A DNA stretch of 64,000 nucleotides from positions 3,720,001 to 3,784,000 of the forward strand of contig NZ_CP022303.1 of assembly GCF_004216475.1 (NCBI RefSeq). The letters run 5' to 3'. The DNA is from Thalassococcus sp. S3. GTDB taxonomy: Bacteria; Pseudomonadota; Alphaproteobacteria; Rhodobacterales; Rhodobacteraceae. The translations under genes were made by a program, and so were the position numbers. Of this stretch, positions 26,323 to 35,282 are shown in pieces (the stretch's first letter is position 1; each line of letters opens with the position of its first letter). The notes under the pieces were generated by a model, which saw nothing but the letters and a program-made list of their open reading frames with translations, was not told the origin of the DNA and made no database searches.

Positions 26323-27120
26323 ATGCGCGATACGGCAAGCGTTCAACTTCCCGAGGGCGGCAAGTCACGCAGAGTGTACCTGCTGCTCCGGGAGCGTATC
26401 TCCGGCGGCATCTATGCCGACGGGTCCGTGTTGCCGTCCGAGCATAAGCTTTGTGCCGAACATGGCGTCTCTCGCGTGACGATCCGCCGGGCGCTCGATG
26501 CGCTCTGCCAGGATGGTCTGATCAAAAAGCGGGTGGGTGCCGGATCCATCGTCAGATCCAACCGCATCATCGATACGCCACTGGCCGCGGATATGGGCAC
26601 GCTTGTTCCCCAGATCGTCCGCATGGGGGAGGAAAGCACTGCGCGGCTCCTCTCCTTTTCCTACGGCCCCGCGCCCAAGACGGTGTCGAGCGCGCTGGGT
26701 CTGGCTGATGGCGCCCGCGTCCAAACGGCGGTCCGCGTGCGCGATGCGGACGGGGCGGCGTTTTCCCATCTGACGACGCATGTGCCCGAAAAAATCGCCC
26801 AGAGCTATTCGGAGGCTGACCTCGCCACCACCCCTCTTTTCCAGCTTCTGGAACGCTCCGGCGTGCAGATTGGCAGCGCACGCCAATCGGTGACAGCCGC
26901 CCTTGCGTCGCCGGATGTGGCCGATGCGCTGGGTGTGTCCGTCGGAACCGCCTTGCTGGGGCTGACACGGGTGGTGATGGATGCGGACGGGTCGGGGGTG
27001 GAGTATCTCTCGGCGCTTTACCGGCCGGACATGTTTCGGCTTGAAATGTCACTGCATCGGGTTGGGGACAGCCAGGATCGGCATTGGGAGCCGATCACCG
27101 ACAAGGACGGGGGCGGTTGA
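26323..27120 (+). CDS. GntR-family regulator, HutC/UTRA subfamily
   Basis: The ATG at 26323 has GAAGGGGAAAGA before it and gives 265 residues. An N-terminal winged HTH (SRRVYLLLRERISGGIYADGSVLPSEHKLCAEHGVSRVTIRRALDALCQDGLIKKRVGAGSIV) is joined to a UTRA effector domain (AARLLSFSYGPAPKTVSSALGLADGARVQTAVRVRDADGAAFSHLTTHVP ... VEYLSALYRPDMFRLEMSL). It heads the TRAP operon and probably responds to its substrate. Inverted repeats lie 61-125 bp before its start. Confidence 0.93.
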   Translation: MRDTASVQLPEGGKSRRVYLLLRERISGGIYADGSVLPSEHKLCAEHGVSRVTIRRALDALCQDGLIKKRVGAGSIVRSNRIIDTPLAADMGTLVPQIVRMGEESTARLLSFSYGPAPKTVSSALGLADGARVQTAVRVRDADGAAFSHLTTHVPEKIAQSYSEADLATTPLFQLLERSGVQIGSARQSVTAALASPDVADALGVSVGTALLGLTRVVMDADGSGVEYLSALYRPDMFRLEMSLHRVGDSQDRHWEPITDKDGGG

Positions 27121-27279
27121 GTGGAACACCCGGTCAACCGCGGCGCGGCCCCGAGAGGGCCAGGCTTGCCGCTTCACATGCGGCAACCGACGAATTCTGC
27201 ATGGGCACGGCACATGTCATGTCTGCGCAAACAGGGAGGGGTGAGCTGCTTGCCCCACGATCACAAGGAGAGAAATGAA

Positions 27280-28293
27280 ATGCGAATACCTTTTTTGAGC
27301 GGGATCACCGCCGGAGCGGTGCTGGTGGGGAGCACTGCTGCCTGGGCGGAGGAGACGATCACCGCCGTCCACGCCTTTCCGGAAACACTGATTTACACTC
27401 AGAGTTTCCTGAGCTTCGTGGAAAAGGTCAACGAGGCTGGGGAGGGCGTGATCCAGATTGACGTGCGCGGTGGACCGGAAGCCATCGGCATGTTCCAACA
27501 GCCCGACGCGGTGCGCGACGGCATTGTCGATATGGTCTATACGCCGGGCAGTTTCTACGGTGGCACCGTGCCTGAGAAAGACGCCATGGTCGCGTCCAAC
27601 CTGACGGCGGTGGAAACGCGGGAAAATGGCGGCACCGAATTGATCGACCAGATCCACCAGGAAAAAATGGGGGTGAAGTACCTGGGTTGGTTCGACAGCG
27701 GCGTCAGCTACAACCTCTGGACCCGCAACGAGCCTGAATTCGATGACGAGGGCAATCTGGAGGTTGAGGGCCTGAAGCTGCGTGGGAATGCCGTCTATAA
27801 CGCATTCTTCACCAACTATCTCGGGGCACAGGTGATCGACCTTCCCACTGGTGAAGTTTATGCCGCACTGCAACGCGGGGTCGTTGATGCGACCGGCTGG
27901 ACGCAGATCGGTCTGATCGACCTGAAATGGAACGAGTTCCTGAACTACCGGATCGAGCCGAACTTCTTTTCAACCGATCTGGGCGTGATCATCAATCTGG
28001 ATCGCTGGAACGCGCTGAGCCCCGAAGCGCAGCAGGTTCTGCAGGATGTCGCCATTCAGCACGAAAAAGACAGTGTCGAGGCGCTGACGGCCAAGAAGGA
28101 CGCGGACTTTGCCGCTCTGGCCGAGGGCGGGATGCAAGTGGTCGAGCTGCAGGGCGAGGCGCGGGCAAACTACCTGGCCGCCGCTCGGGAAAAGACCTGG
28201 GAGCGCATGAAAGGCCTGATGGCCGAGCATCCCTCTGGCGACGGCAATTATGACACGCTGATTTCGCTGTTCTACGATACAGCAGCCGATTAA
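27280..28293 (+). CDS. dctP: TRAP transporter substrate-binding protein DctP
   Basis: The ATG at 27280 follows ACAAGGAGAG and opens a signal peptide (MRIPFLSGITAGAVLVGSTAAWAEE); 337 residues. DctP features include FPETLIYTQSFLSFVEKVNEAGEGVIQIDVRGGPEAIGMFQQPDAVRDGIVDMVY and LKLRGNAVYNAFFTNYLGAQVIDLPTGEVYAALQRGVVDATGWT, where the conserved Arg (LRGN) binds the carboxylate of the ligand. It captures an organic acid in the periplasm. The 159 bp after gntR hold hairpin arms TTGCCGC/GCGGCAA (27166-27186), perhaps separating the two transcripts. Confidence 0.93.
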   Translation: MRIPFLSGITAGAVLVGSTAAWAEETITAVHAFPETLIYTQSFLSFVEKVNEAGEGVIQIDVRGGPEAIGMFQQPDAVRDGIVDMVYTPGSFYGGTVPEKDAMVASNLTAVETRENGGTELIDQIHQEKMGVKYLGWFDSGVSYNLWTRNEPEFDDEGNLEVEGLKLRGNAVYNAFFTNYLGAQVIDLPTGEVYAALQRGVVDATGWTQIGLIDLKWNEFLNYRIEPNFFSTDLGVIINLDRWNALSPEAQQVLQDVAIQHEKDSVEALTAKKDADFAALAEGGMQVVELQGEARANYLAAAREKTWERMKGLMAEHPSGDGNYDTLISLFYDTAAD

Positions 28294-28301
28294 GAAGACA
28301 T

Positions 28302-28330
28302 AGGCCTCGGCGCATTCCGCGCCGGGGCCT
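28302..28330 (+). terminator. Intercistronic hairpin between dctP and dctQ
   Basis: A 12-bp stem, AGGCCTCGGCGC against GCGCCGGGGCCT with one G-T pair, encloses a 5-base loop (28314-28318), 8 bp after the dctP stop. No T-run follows. It probably protects the dctP message or reduces readthrough into the permease genes. Confidence 0.6.
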
Positions 28331-28344
28331 TGAGGCAGGGCAGA

Positions 28345-28851
28345 ATGCGGCTGGTCTTTTCGATCTACACGGCATTGCTTTATGCGATGGCGGGCGTTGC
28401 CGGCGCGACGCTGATCTGGCTGATGATCTCGGTGATCACGTCGGTGGTGATGCGCAATCTTGGCCTGCAACCCTTTGCCTGGCTCTTTACCTCGACCGAA
28501 TACGGTATTCTCTATATGACAATGCTCGGTGCGCCCTGGCTGGTGCGCGAAAAAGGGCATGTCCATATCGAGCTGGTCACCGCTGCCCTCCCCGCCCCTC
28601 TGCGCCGGATTGTGAGCCGTGGCGTGGCCCTAGCCTGCGTTGCGGTCAGCCTGATCCTTGCGTGGAAGGGACTGGAGCTGTTCCTGACCAATATCGAGCG
28701 GAACGACTATGACGTCCGCGCCTATTTCACACCGCGCTGGATCCTGACAATCAGCTTTCCTATCGCGTTCGGAATGATGGCCATAGAGTTCTCACGCTTC
28801 GTTTTCGGATCAGAGTTGATGCATTCGGGTGAAGCGGGGATCCACGAATAA
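28345..28851 (+). CDS. dctQ: TRAP transporter small permease DctQ
   Basis: The ATG at 28345 gives 168 residues with the four helices of DctQ (IYTALLYAMAGVAGATLIWLMISVITSVVMRN, YGILYMTMLGAPWLVREKGHVHIELV, GVALACVAVSLILAWKGLELF, WILTISFPIAFGMMAIEFSRF). The segment APWLVREKGHVHIE is a DctQ hallmark. It partners with DctM in the inner membrane. Its stop shares one base with the dctM start. Confidence 0.92.
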   Translation: MRLVFSIYTALLYAMAGVAGATLIWLMISVITSVVMRNLGLQPFAWLFTSTEYGILYMTMLGAPWLVREKGHVHIELVTAALPAPLRRIVSRGVALACVAVSLILAWKGLELFLTNIERNDYDVRAYFTPRWILTISFPIAFGMMAIEFSRFVFGSELMHSGEAGIHE

Positions 28852-30161
28852 TGGAGTGGTACGAAGCGCTGGCCCTTCTGGTGGGCTCTATCATGTTCCT
28901 GATGGCGATCGGAATGCCGGTCGCGCTGGCCTTTCTGGCCGCCAACATTCTGGGGGCCTGGGTCTTCATGGGCGGCGATCGCGGGGTGGCACAACTCCTG
29001 AACAATGGCTTCGGGTCGCTGACGAAGTTTGCGCTGGTGCCGATCCCGCTTTTCCTGCTGATGGGAGAGATCTTCTTTCACACCGGGCTTGGCGGGCGGA
29101 TGTTCACCGCCATTGACCGCCTTTTGGGGCGGCTGCCCGGGCGCCTGAGCTATGTGACCGTGCTGGGCGGGACAGCGTTTTCCACGCTCTCGGGCTCGTC
29201 CATGGGATCGACCGCGCTTTTGGGCTCGCTCATGGTGCCGGAGATGAGCCAGCGCGGATACAAGAAACACATGTCCGTCGGGCCGATCCTTGGCACGGGG
29301 GGGTTGGCAATCATAATCCCGCCCTCGGCTCTGGCCGTGCTACTGGCGACGCTTGCCCAGATCGACGTTGCGGCACTTCTGATAGCGGGCATCATCCCGG
29401 GACTGATCCTGGCAGGCTTCTACATCGGGACGATCTGGCTGCAAACCCAGCTCGATCCCAGTGCGGCACCGGCCTATGACGTGGAGCCGCTGCCCTTGCT
29501 AGGCAAGCTCTGGCTTCTGTTTCGGGAAGTGGTGCCGATGGTGGGCGTGATGGTGGTCATCATCGTCATGATGGTGAGGGGTATCGTCACCCCGTCCGAG
29601 GCTGCGGCCTTCGGCGCCTTGGGCGTTCTGATCCTGGCCGCGCTCTTCCGGTGCCTGACCTGGGACGCTATGAAGAAATCGGTGATCGGCGCACTGAGGG
29701 TGACGCTGATGGCGTATCTGATCGTTTTTGGATCAGCGACGTTCAGCCAGCTTCTGGCCTTTTCCGGCGCCTCGCGCGGGCTGATCGAATGGGCCACGGA
29801 CTTCGAGCTGGCACCGGTCGCGATGTTGCTGGTCATGTTTGCCGTGCTGCTAATTCTTGGGATGTTCATGGAACAGATCTCCATGATGTTGCTGACCGTG
29901 CCGATCTTTTTTCCACTGGCCACGACGCTTGGCTTCGACCCGATCTGGTTCGGGCTGATCATGCTGCTGGCGCTGGAGATCAGCTTTACGACGCCGCCCT
30001 TCGGGCTGCTGCTTTTTGTGATGAAGGGGGTGGCACCACCGGATACGACCATGCGACAGATCTATCTCGCGGCGGTACCGTTTATCCTCTGCTCGCTATG
30101 CGTGGTTGCGCTGCTCATTCTGTTTCCGCAGCTGGCCCTGTGGCTGCCGGGGCTCGGCTAG
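28851..30161 (+). CDS. dctM: TRAP transporter large permease DctM
   Basis: A 436-residue protein of about twelve helices with DctM signatures: GMPVALAFLAANILG, FALVPIPLFLLMGEIFFHTGLGGRMF, FSTLSGSSMGSTALLGSLMVPEM, GTGGLAIIIPPSALAVLLATLAQIDVAALLIAGIIPG, and EISFTTPPFGLLLFVMKGVAPP. It is the Na+-driven pore subunit for solute import. It ends the gntR-dctPQM cluster, and its last 4 bases overlap the convergent yacG. Confidence 0.94.
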   Translation: MEWYEALALLVGSIMFLMAIGMPVALAFLAANILGAWVFMGGDRGVAQLLNNGFGSLTKFALVPIPLFLLMGEIFFHTGLGGRMFTAIDRLLGRLPGRLSYVTVLGGTAFSTLSGSSMGSTALLGSLMVPEMSQRGYKKHMSVGPILGTGGLAIIIPPSALAVLLATLAQIDVAALLIAGIIPGLILAGFYIGTIWLQTQLDPSAAPAYDVEPLPLLGKLWLLFREVVPMVGVMVVIIVMMVRGIVTPSEAAAFGALGVLILAALFRCLTWDAMKKSVIGALRVTLMAYLIVFGSATFSQLLAFSGASRGLIEWATDFELAPVAMLLVMFAVLLILGMFMEQISMMLLTVPIFFPLATTLGFDPIWFGLIMLLALEISFTTPPFGLLLFVMKGVAPPDTTMRQIYLAAVPFILCSLCVVALLILFPQLALWLPGLG

Positions 30162-30343
30162 TGCGGTCTGGGCGGGGTTTGACGCGCCGCCTCCTCCGCC
30201 GCTTTCTCGGCGTCGTCGGGGTCGCTGGATGGCACCGAGTAGGAGCCGTTCATCCACTTGGCAAGATCAAGATCAGCACAGCGTTTTGAACAGAATGGAC
30301 GATATTTCCGCTCCGTGGCAGCGTGACAAATCGGGCAGCTCAT
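30158..30343 (-). CDS. yacG: DNA gyrase inhibitor / zinc-binding protein YacG
   Basis: A 61-residue protein with the YacG zinc site C3, C6, C18 and C22 (CPICHAATERKYRPFCSKRC) followed by ADLDLAKWMNGSYSVP. E. coli YacG binds GyrB and inhibits DNA gyrase. It starts 4 bp inside the upstream RNase gene end, the last gene of the infA-maf-RNase-yacG row. Confidence 0.94.
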   Translation of the reverse strand: MSCPICHAATERKYRPFCSKRCADLDLAKWMNGSYSVPSSDPDDAEKAAEEAARQTPPRPH

Positions 30344-31362
30344 CTAATCACCTCGGCCAGTGGCAGACGCGCACGTTTGCGTTGCAGTTCATAATGACCC
30401 AAAGGCGTCCAGCCCACCAGCGCCGTTTCCGTCGGATCGGATCTGAAGGCCGCACGTAACGCCGCCTCAAATGCACGCCGGTCCTTTTTGGGCATCGGCG
30501 CGAGATCGAGTGTGATCTGCCCTCCCAGACCGCGCACCCGCAACGCCCTTGGAAGGGCCTTGGCGGTCGCCAGATTGGCTTTGAGCCCTGCCGCCATGGA
30601 CGTATCCGGGCCCGTATTGACATCCACTGCGACCAAGGCCCGTGTCGGCTCCACAAAGAATGAGGCCCCGCCCGACAATGCGACCCGGTGGGAGCGGGCC
30701 GCGTCTATCGCCTCCAGCGCGCCGTGATCTTCCAGGCATCCGGCGTCTGTCACGATATCCGCAGGCTCGCTCCAATCCCGCCAGGCCAGCAGATGTGGAC
30801 CGTCGCCATCCAGGAGGCGTTCGACCTCTCCCTCGGCATCGTCCATGATCTGCCGGGCAAGCCCTGACATGGCTGTGATATCCTCCGCGATCTCCTCCAC
30901 ATCGGCACCGGCACAGGCAGAGCGCAGGATCAGACCGAAAGGTTCCGCATCGAAAACATCATGTGCGACCTCGAGCAGCCGATCGCGTTCTTCTTCGTCC
31001 CGGATAACCCGCGAGATGTTCAACCCCGGCGCGTCGGGCGTCACGATCGCATAACGGCTCTTGAAGAGCAGGCGCTGCGTGACAGGCATCGCCTTGCCCG
31101 GCTCGGCGTAGCCGGTGACCTGAACCAGCAATGTGGACCCTGCCGACAAACCCTTGACCTGCCTCAGAAACGCCCGGCCGTCCGGTGTGGCGAGAAACAT
31201 GCCGCCCTGCCCTTTGACCGGCCTCTCGGCCCGGGCGCGGTAGATCGTTCCGGGCGCCGGCTGATCGGTTTCGATCAGAATGTCATCCAGGGCGCCATCC
31301 ACCATCAGCACCGCGGTTTCCCGGCCCTGCAAATGGTCCAAAAGAATAGTTCGCCCCTTCAT
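30340..31362 (-). CDS. Short ribonuclease E/G-family protein
   Basis: A 340-residue RNase E/G homologue of the compact alphaproteobacterial type. The two metal-binding Asp motifs are visible (LVAVDVNTG near residue 250 and QITLDLAPM near 290), with an S1-like region ([29 protein letters not shown]). It lacks the long scaffold tail of RNase E and is shorter than RNase G. It overlaps maf upstream and yacG downstream by 4 bp each, so the row is one operon. Confidence 0.9.
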   Translation of the reverse strand: MKGRTILLDHLQGRETAVLMVDGALDDILIETDQPAPGTIYRARAERPVKGQGGMFLATPDGRAFLRQVKGLSAGSTLLVQVTGYAEPGKAMPVTQRLLFKSRYAIVTPDAPGLNISRVIRDEEERDRLLEVAHDVFDAEPFGLILRSACAGADVEEIAEDITAMSGLARQIMDDAEGEVERLLDGDGPHLLAWRDWSEPADIVTDAGCLEDHGALEAIDAARSHRVALSGGASFFVEPTRALVAVDVNTGPDTSMAAGLKANLATAKALPRALRVRGLGGQITLDLAPMPKKDRRAFEAALRAAFRSDPTETALVGWTPLGHYELQRKRARLPLAEVIR

Positions 31363-31937
31363 GCGTCAGCCCTGTAAAGCGGATATCCCGCGGCCTGCAA
31401 GAGGCCCGCCGTTTCGGCCAGCGGCAGGCCCACGATGCCCGTGAAGGACCCGCTGATCCACGGAATGAAGGCGCCGGCCGGCCCCTGGATGGCATATCCG
31501 CCCGCCTTGCCTTGCCAGTCTTCGGTCGCCAGATAGGCATTCACCTCGGCATCCGACAGCCGTTTCATCTTGACCTGGCTGACCACATCACGCTCCCACA
31601 CCTGATCGCCCCTGCGTATCGCAACGGCCGTGATCACACGATGCCTGCGCCCGGACATGGCATGGAGAAACTCCGCCGCCTGCCCCGCATCTTCGGGCTT
31701 GCCGAGAATACGACGACCCAGCGCGACCGTGGTGTCGGCGCAAAGCACGATATCCGATGCCCCGGCCTTTACCGCCGCTGCCTTTTCACGCGCGATGCGG
31801 GCGCAGTAGGGACGCGGGAGTTCGTTTTTCAGAGGGGTTTCGTCGATATCGGGGGGGCGGATTTCATCCGCCACCACCCCGATCTGCGCCAGAAGCTCTC
31901 GCCGTCGTGGACTGCCAGAGCCCAAGATCAAAGCCAT
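31359..31937 (-). CDS. Maf-like nucleoside triphosphate pyrophosphatase
   Basis: A 192-residue Maf/HAM1-fold protein with the signature [16 protein letters not shown], the family DIDETPL motif, [15 protein letters not shown] and VTAVAI. Maf proteins hydrolyse non-canonical or modified nucleotides (dTTP/UTP/pseudo-UTP types) to monophosphates. It lies between infA and the RNase E/G gene, with a 4-bp overlap to the latter. Confidence 0.94.
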   Translation of the reverse strand: MALILGSGSPRRRELLAQIGVVADEIRPPDIDETPLKNELPRPYCARIAREKAAAVKAGASDIVLCADTTVALGRRILGKPEDAGQAAEFLHAMSGRRHRVITAVAIRRGDQVWERDVVSQVKMKRLSDAEVNAYLATEDWQGKAGGYAIQGPAGAFIPWISGSFTGIVGLPLAETAGLLQAAGYPLYRADA

Positions 31938-31986
31938 GTTTAGCCCAAGCCCTTGGTCCGAAGCGCAAATATCAAATCGTGACCGC

Positions 31987-32205
31987 TTACTTGAAACGGT
32001 AATTGATCCGACCCTTGGTCAGATCATAGGGGGTCATTTCGACCTGCACCTTGTCGCCAGCCAGAACGCGGATGCGGTTTTTGCGCATCTTGCCTGCCGT
32101 ATGTGCGATGATTTCATGGCCATTCTCTAGCTCGACCCGAAACGTCGCATTGGGCAGGAGTTCCTTCACGACACCGGGAAATTCGAGCGTATCTTCCTTG
32201 GCCAT
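31987..32205 (-). CDS. infA: Translation initiation factor IF-1
   Basis: The 72-residue product [20 protein letters not shown] ... [33 protein letters not shown] is the complete IF-1 OB fold. The frame remains open upstream, but the ATG at 32205 is the universal start. IF-1 occupies the ribosomal A site during initiation. A short run with a purine-rich AAGGAGGG and a 15-codon mini-ORF (32216-32263) lies in its leader. Confidence 0.98.
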   Translation of the reverse strand: MAKEDTLEFPGVVKELLPNATFRVELENGHEIIAHTAGKMRKNRIRVLAGDKVQVEMTPYDLTKGRINYRFK

Positions 32206-32275
32206 GTTGTCTCCATTACAGTGGGTCCCGCCATGTGCGGGGCGTGGCCTTAAATGAGGCCATCCCTCCTTTTTT

Positions 32276-33163
32276 TCAAGGGCGTTCTGAGCGGAGGTCC
32301 CGCTTTGTGACCGATTTGATGCGGGCCGGCTGCTCCTGCCAGTGAGTGCGGTTGAGAACGACGCCGTCATGGCGGACATGTGCGATGGCATCCAGATCGA
32401 CCTCGGCATAGGTCCATCCGGGCAGATCAAGCTGACCCTCGGCAAGCACGCCGGTCTGCGGAAACCCCTTGTCTGGCGGGCCGAACACGCCGCCCGTACC
32501 TGTGTTGATGTCAACGGCAGGCGACCAGTCCGCGGCCCCGACGACAGACGACATCACCGAAACACATTGGCTTTCCAAGGCCCGCGCCATCGCCCCGATC
32601 CGCACACGCCAGTAACCCGACAGTGCCTCGGTACAGGATGGCACCAGAAGAATATCGGCCTCGGCCAAGGCGCGGCCCAGCAACGGAAATTCCGCGTCAT
32701 AGCAAATCAGAACACCGATCCGGCCCAGATCCGTGTCGAAGAGGGTCAAGGGACCGCCCGATGCGACATGCCATTCTTCCCGTTCGAACCGGGTCATGAT
32801 CTGCTTATCCTGAACACCGACGGCACCATCCGGCGTGATCAGCCGCGCCCGGTTGACCGGACGTGGATCCGCAGCCGCAGGGCCGGATGCGGCGAGGATA
32901 TGCACATCATGCTCCGCAGCCAGCCGGGCATGCAGTGCATCCGCTTCGGCCATCAGATCGGAAACCGCGTGGAGCGACCCCTCCAGATCACCGGCAACGG
33001 TCGCGCCTGCCAGCGTCGCCAGTTCCATCGCCCCGTATTCCGGAAAAACCAGCAGCGTGGCACCGTTCGAGGCGGCCTCCGACACCCAGGATGCCAGCTT
33101 GTCTTCGTATTGCGCCCAAGTATCGAACCAATCCAGAGGATAGGCCGCGGTTGCAACCTTCAT
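32276..33163 (-). CDS. Carbon-nitrogen hydrolase (nitrilase superfamily)
   Basis: The ATG at 33163 gives 295 residues beginning [23 protein letters not shown]. The Glu-Lys-Cys triad is visible: Glu42 in [10 protein letters not shown], Lys120 in [12 protein letters not shown] and Cys154 in [15 protein letters not shown]. It hydrolyses an amide or similar C-N bond; the LICYD and FEREEW context fits the amidohydrolase branch, not true nitrilases. It stands upstream of infA on the same strand, with the RTX gene behind it. Confidence 0.92.
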   Translation of the reverse strand: MKVATAAYPLDWFDTWAQYEDKLASWVSEAASNGATLLVFPEYGAMELATLAGATVAGDLEGSLHAVSDLMAEADALHARLAAEHDVHILAASGPAAADPRPVNRARLITPDGAVGVQDKQIMTRFEREEWHVASGGPLTLFDTDLGRIGVLICYDAEFPLLGRALAEADILLVPSCTEALSGYWRVRIGAMARALESQCVSVMSSVVGAADWSPAVDINTGTGGVFGPPDKGFPQTGVLAEGQLDLPGWTYAEVDLDAIAHVRHDGVVLNRTHWQEQPARIKSVTKRDLRSERP

Positions 33164-33291
33164 GGCGCGCCCCTTCAAACCGTTTGCTCAAGGCTTAGCT
33201 TCTGCAATCCGGCTTGGCGAGGGCTGCAGGGATGCCCGCCTGAAAAAGCGAGCATCCCGCGATCCCAAATTTGGCTCTGGGCGTCCAGGTC

Positions 33292-34809
33292 TTAGCCGAT
33301 GGCGGAATACGGATCTTCCACGCCATAGAACACGCCCGCATCCACCTCGACCGTGTCGATGATGGTGTTCAGGATCACGACCTTGCCGACACTGTCCTGA
33401 TCATGAGCCCCGCCATTGCCACCTTGATTGCTGATGAAATTCAGCACCGTATCGATCGTGCCATCGCCATCATAGTCGAAGTGTTCAACCGATGCCAACT
33501 CCACCGTATGCCCTTCGAAGACCAATTGATCGCCTTCGGCAGCGGTGTAGTCGGTCACGATCTTGACGCCGATATCGGCGACCCAGTGATCGTGGACATT
33601 GTCGTTCTCGCCTGCAACACCGTTCATCGAGTAGTCGACATTGCCTTCGGCATCCCGGTGTTTGTCGAGGATCTCTTCCTTTGCATCAATCAACCAGCGG
33701 AACACGAAAGTGTCGGCGCCGCGCCAGCCGGTCATGGTATCGGTATCCTCGACCGGTTGGCCTGGATTGACCTGTCCACCCGGATCCTGCGCCGGCACGG
33801 GCTCGCCCCCGTAGGAGAAGGCATAAAGCAGATCGTCACCCCGTCCGCCGTCAAGCGCATCGTTTCCGGCGCCGCCTTCGAGCGTGTCGTTGCCATCGCC
33901 GCCCCAGAGGGTGTCGACACCGGCACCGCCCGAGACGTTGTCATTGCCCTGTTCACCATCCACGCGGTCGTTACCGGCGCCGCCATGCACCTGATCATCG
34001 CCATGCCAGCCATAGACAAGATCGTCACCATCGTCACCAAAGACCTGGTCGTCTCCGACGTTGCCGGTCACGCCGTCATTGCCCGTGCCACCCCGCACGA
34101 TGTCATTGCCACCGCCGCTGTTGATGAAATCGTCATCGGCCCCGCCAAAGATCTGGTCGACCCCGTCGCCGGAAACGATCCTGTCGTTACCGGCGCCCCC
34201 GACACCGACATTGTCTCCATCGTCGAGGCGCAGCAGGTCATTTCCATCGTTCCCAAAAAGCACGTCATCGCCATCACCGCCGAAAAGCCGGTCATCGCCC
34301 GCGCCGCCGCTCATCGAGTCGTCGCCGCGCCCGCCGTACAACAGATCGTTGCCGTCTTCGCCGTCGACGAGATCCCGACCGGCGCCCCCGTTCAGCGTAT
34401 CATTCCCCGATCCACCGCTCAGCAGATCATCCCCCTCGTTCCCGAGAATGAAGTCATCTCCGCTATTGCCATAAAGCTGATCCCCATCACCGCCACCGAC
34501 GATATAGTCGTTACCGCCGAGGCCAAAGATGATGTCATATCCTGCAGTCCCGAACAGCTGATCGTTCCGGTCCGTTCCCTCAATCAGATTGACGGGAGAC
34601 ACGATTGCAGTGATGGGCATCACGGGGGCCAGCGCCGCGTTTGAAATCGCCGGGAACTCTCTGTCGCGGGCCCCAATCGTTATGGGTTCGGGAAAATGCG
34701 CCAGGTCGTCCAGCGAAACGGCCAGCGTGGGCGCGCCCGGCAACCCCGGCATGGTGGGGGAGAGAAAATCGTCCAGACCGTACCAGCCCAAAGCGTGAAT
34801 ATGTGACAT
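33292..34809 (-). CDS. RTX-type calcium-binding repeat protein
   Basis: The start at 34809 (MSHIHALGWYGLDDF) has AAAGGATC upstream; 505 residues. Residues about 77-330 are an unbroken run of nearly thirty GGxGxDxLx nonapeptides that form Ca2+-binding parallel beta-rolls. The C-terminal 175 residues (TDTMTGWRGADTFVFRWLIDAKEEI ... DVGVKI-like VTDYTAAEGDQLVFEG, GGAHDQDSVGKVVI) hold the type I secretion signal region; no T1SS genes are nearby. Such proteins are secreted and often act at the cell surface or in biofilms. No enzyme domain is visible. Its upstream DNA is unusually palindrome-rich. Confidence 0.9.
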   Translation of the reverse strand: MSHIHALGWYGLDDFLSPTMPGLPGAPTLAVSLDDLAHFPEPITIGARDREFPAISNAALAPVMPITAIVSPVNLIEGTDRNDQLFGTAGYDIIFGLGGNDYIVGGGDGDQLYGNSGDDFILGNEGDDLLSGGSGNDTLNGGAGRDLVDGEDGNDLLYGGRGDDSMSGGAGDDRLFGGDGDDVLFGNDGNDLLRLDDGDNVGVGGAGNDRIVSGDGVDQIFGGADDDFINSGGGNDIVRGGTGNDGVTGNVGDDQVFGDDGDDLVYGWHGDDQVHGGAGNDRVDGEQGNDNVSGGAGVDTLWGGDGNDTLEGGAGNDALDGGRGDDLLYAFSYGGEPVPAQDPGGQVNPGQPVEDTDTMTGWRGADTFVFRWLIDAKEEILDKHRDAEGNVDYSMNGVAGENDNVHDHWVADIGVKIVTDYTAAEGDQLVFEGHTVELASVEHFDYDGDGTIDTVLNFISNQGGNGGAHDQDSVGKVVILNTIIDTVEVDAGVFYGVEDPYSAIG

Positions 34810-34942
34810 GTCGAGATCCTTTATTGGCGTGCAGGTTGAGCGCACCCGAGATCACGGACCACAATCAAACGCGTTGGATTCTGGCACCGGGATATCGGAG
34901 CGCGGAACCTCAAAATACAATTCAGGGTTGATTCGCAAAAGT

Positions 34943-34959
34943 GGTAAACAATGTTTACC
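34943..34959. promoter_or_regulatory. Perfect 17-bp palindrome upstream of the RTX gene
   Basis: GGTAAACA-A-TGTTTACC is a perfect inverted repeat with 8-bp arms, 134 bp upstream of the RTX start in an AT-rich stretch. It has the look of a LacI/MarR-class operator. Confidence 0.55.
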
Positions 34960-34995
34960 TGAGATTTCAAGGCGATTTTATTTATTAATTACATG

Positions 34996-35016
34996 AAGGT
35001 AGAATCATGCTACCTT
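34996..35016. promoter_or_regulatory. Second palindrome upstream of the RTX gene
   Basis: AAGGTAG (34996-35002) and CTACCTT (35010-35016) are perfect 7-bp arms around a 7-bp centre. It lies 36 bp from the first palindrome. Confidence 0.45.
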
Positions 35017-35043
35017 ACAATAGAGCCTATTGGAAGTTGAGTA

Positions 35044-35080
35044 AACGCAACCAGATGTTGCGTTGAACGTGTTGTTCAAC
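35044..35080. promoter_or_regulatory. Two overlapping inverted repeats, mutually exclusive hairpins
   Basis: AACGCAAC (35044-35051) pairs with GTTGCGTT (35057-35064), and GTTGAAC (35062-35068) pairs with GTTCAAC (35074-35080). The two share 35062-35064, so only one stem can form at a time in RNA. They could also be tandem operators. The rest of 34810-35282 contains no gene. Confidence 0.5.
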
Positions 35081-35282
35081 CGGTCAATGCGATTGCGAGA
35101 GACCCGTTTGCGAAGACAGGCCGAGGCCGTAAACCTCGTCCCTTTCGTTTTCTGTTGATACGCGTCAGCCCGCCTTCGCATTCCACGTTTGACGCATCAA
35201 TTCTTGTTGGGATCTGCAGTGGTGTTGAGGGGCCGTGACGACCCCGGATACAGGCCCGAACACAGGATCGTCGCTGCCTTTT

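Larger units (their letters stand above)
34810..35282. other. 473-bp palindrome-rich intergenic region
   Basis: This gap between the RTX start and the end of the citrate synthase-like gene (both minus strand) has no open frame with protein-like composition. It is locally AT-rich at 34950-35040, in contrast to the genome, and carries at least four perfect inverted repeats listed separately. It should contain the RTX promoter, but no clear -35/-10 boxes were seen. Confidence 0.6.

Noticed and set aside
33430..34560. Regularly spaced repeats that might suggest a CRISPR array
   Set aside because: The period is 27 bp or 9 codons and all units code for RTX nonapeptides; there are no conserved repeats with unique spacers.
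33271..34644. A 457-codon plus-strand frame opposite the RTX gene
   Set aside because: It is the mirror of the GGxGxDxLx repeats; composition is monotonous Val/Ile/Ala/Pro and no start signal is seen.
34810..35282. Possible integration or mobile-element scar beside the RTX gene
   Set aside because: No integrase, transposase, terminal repeats or target duplication could be found.
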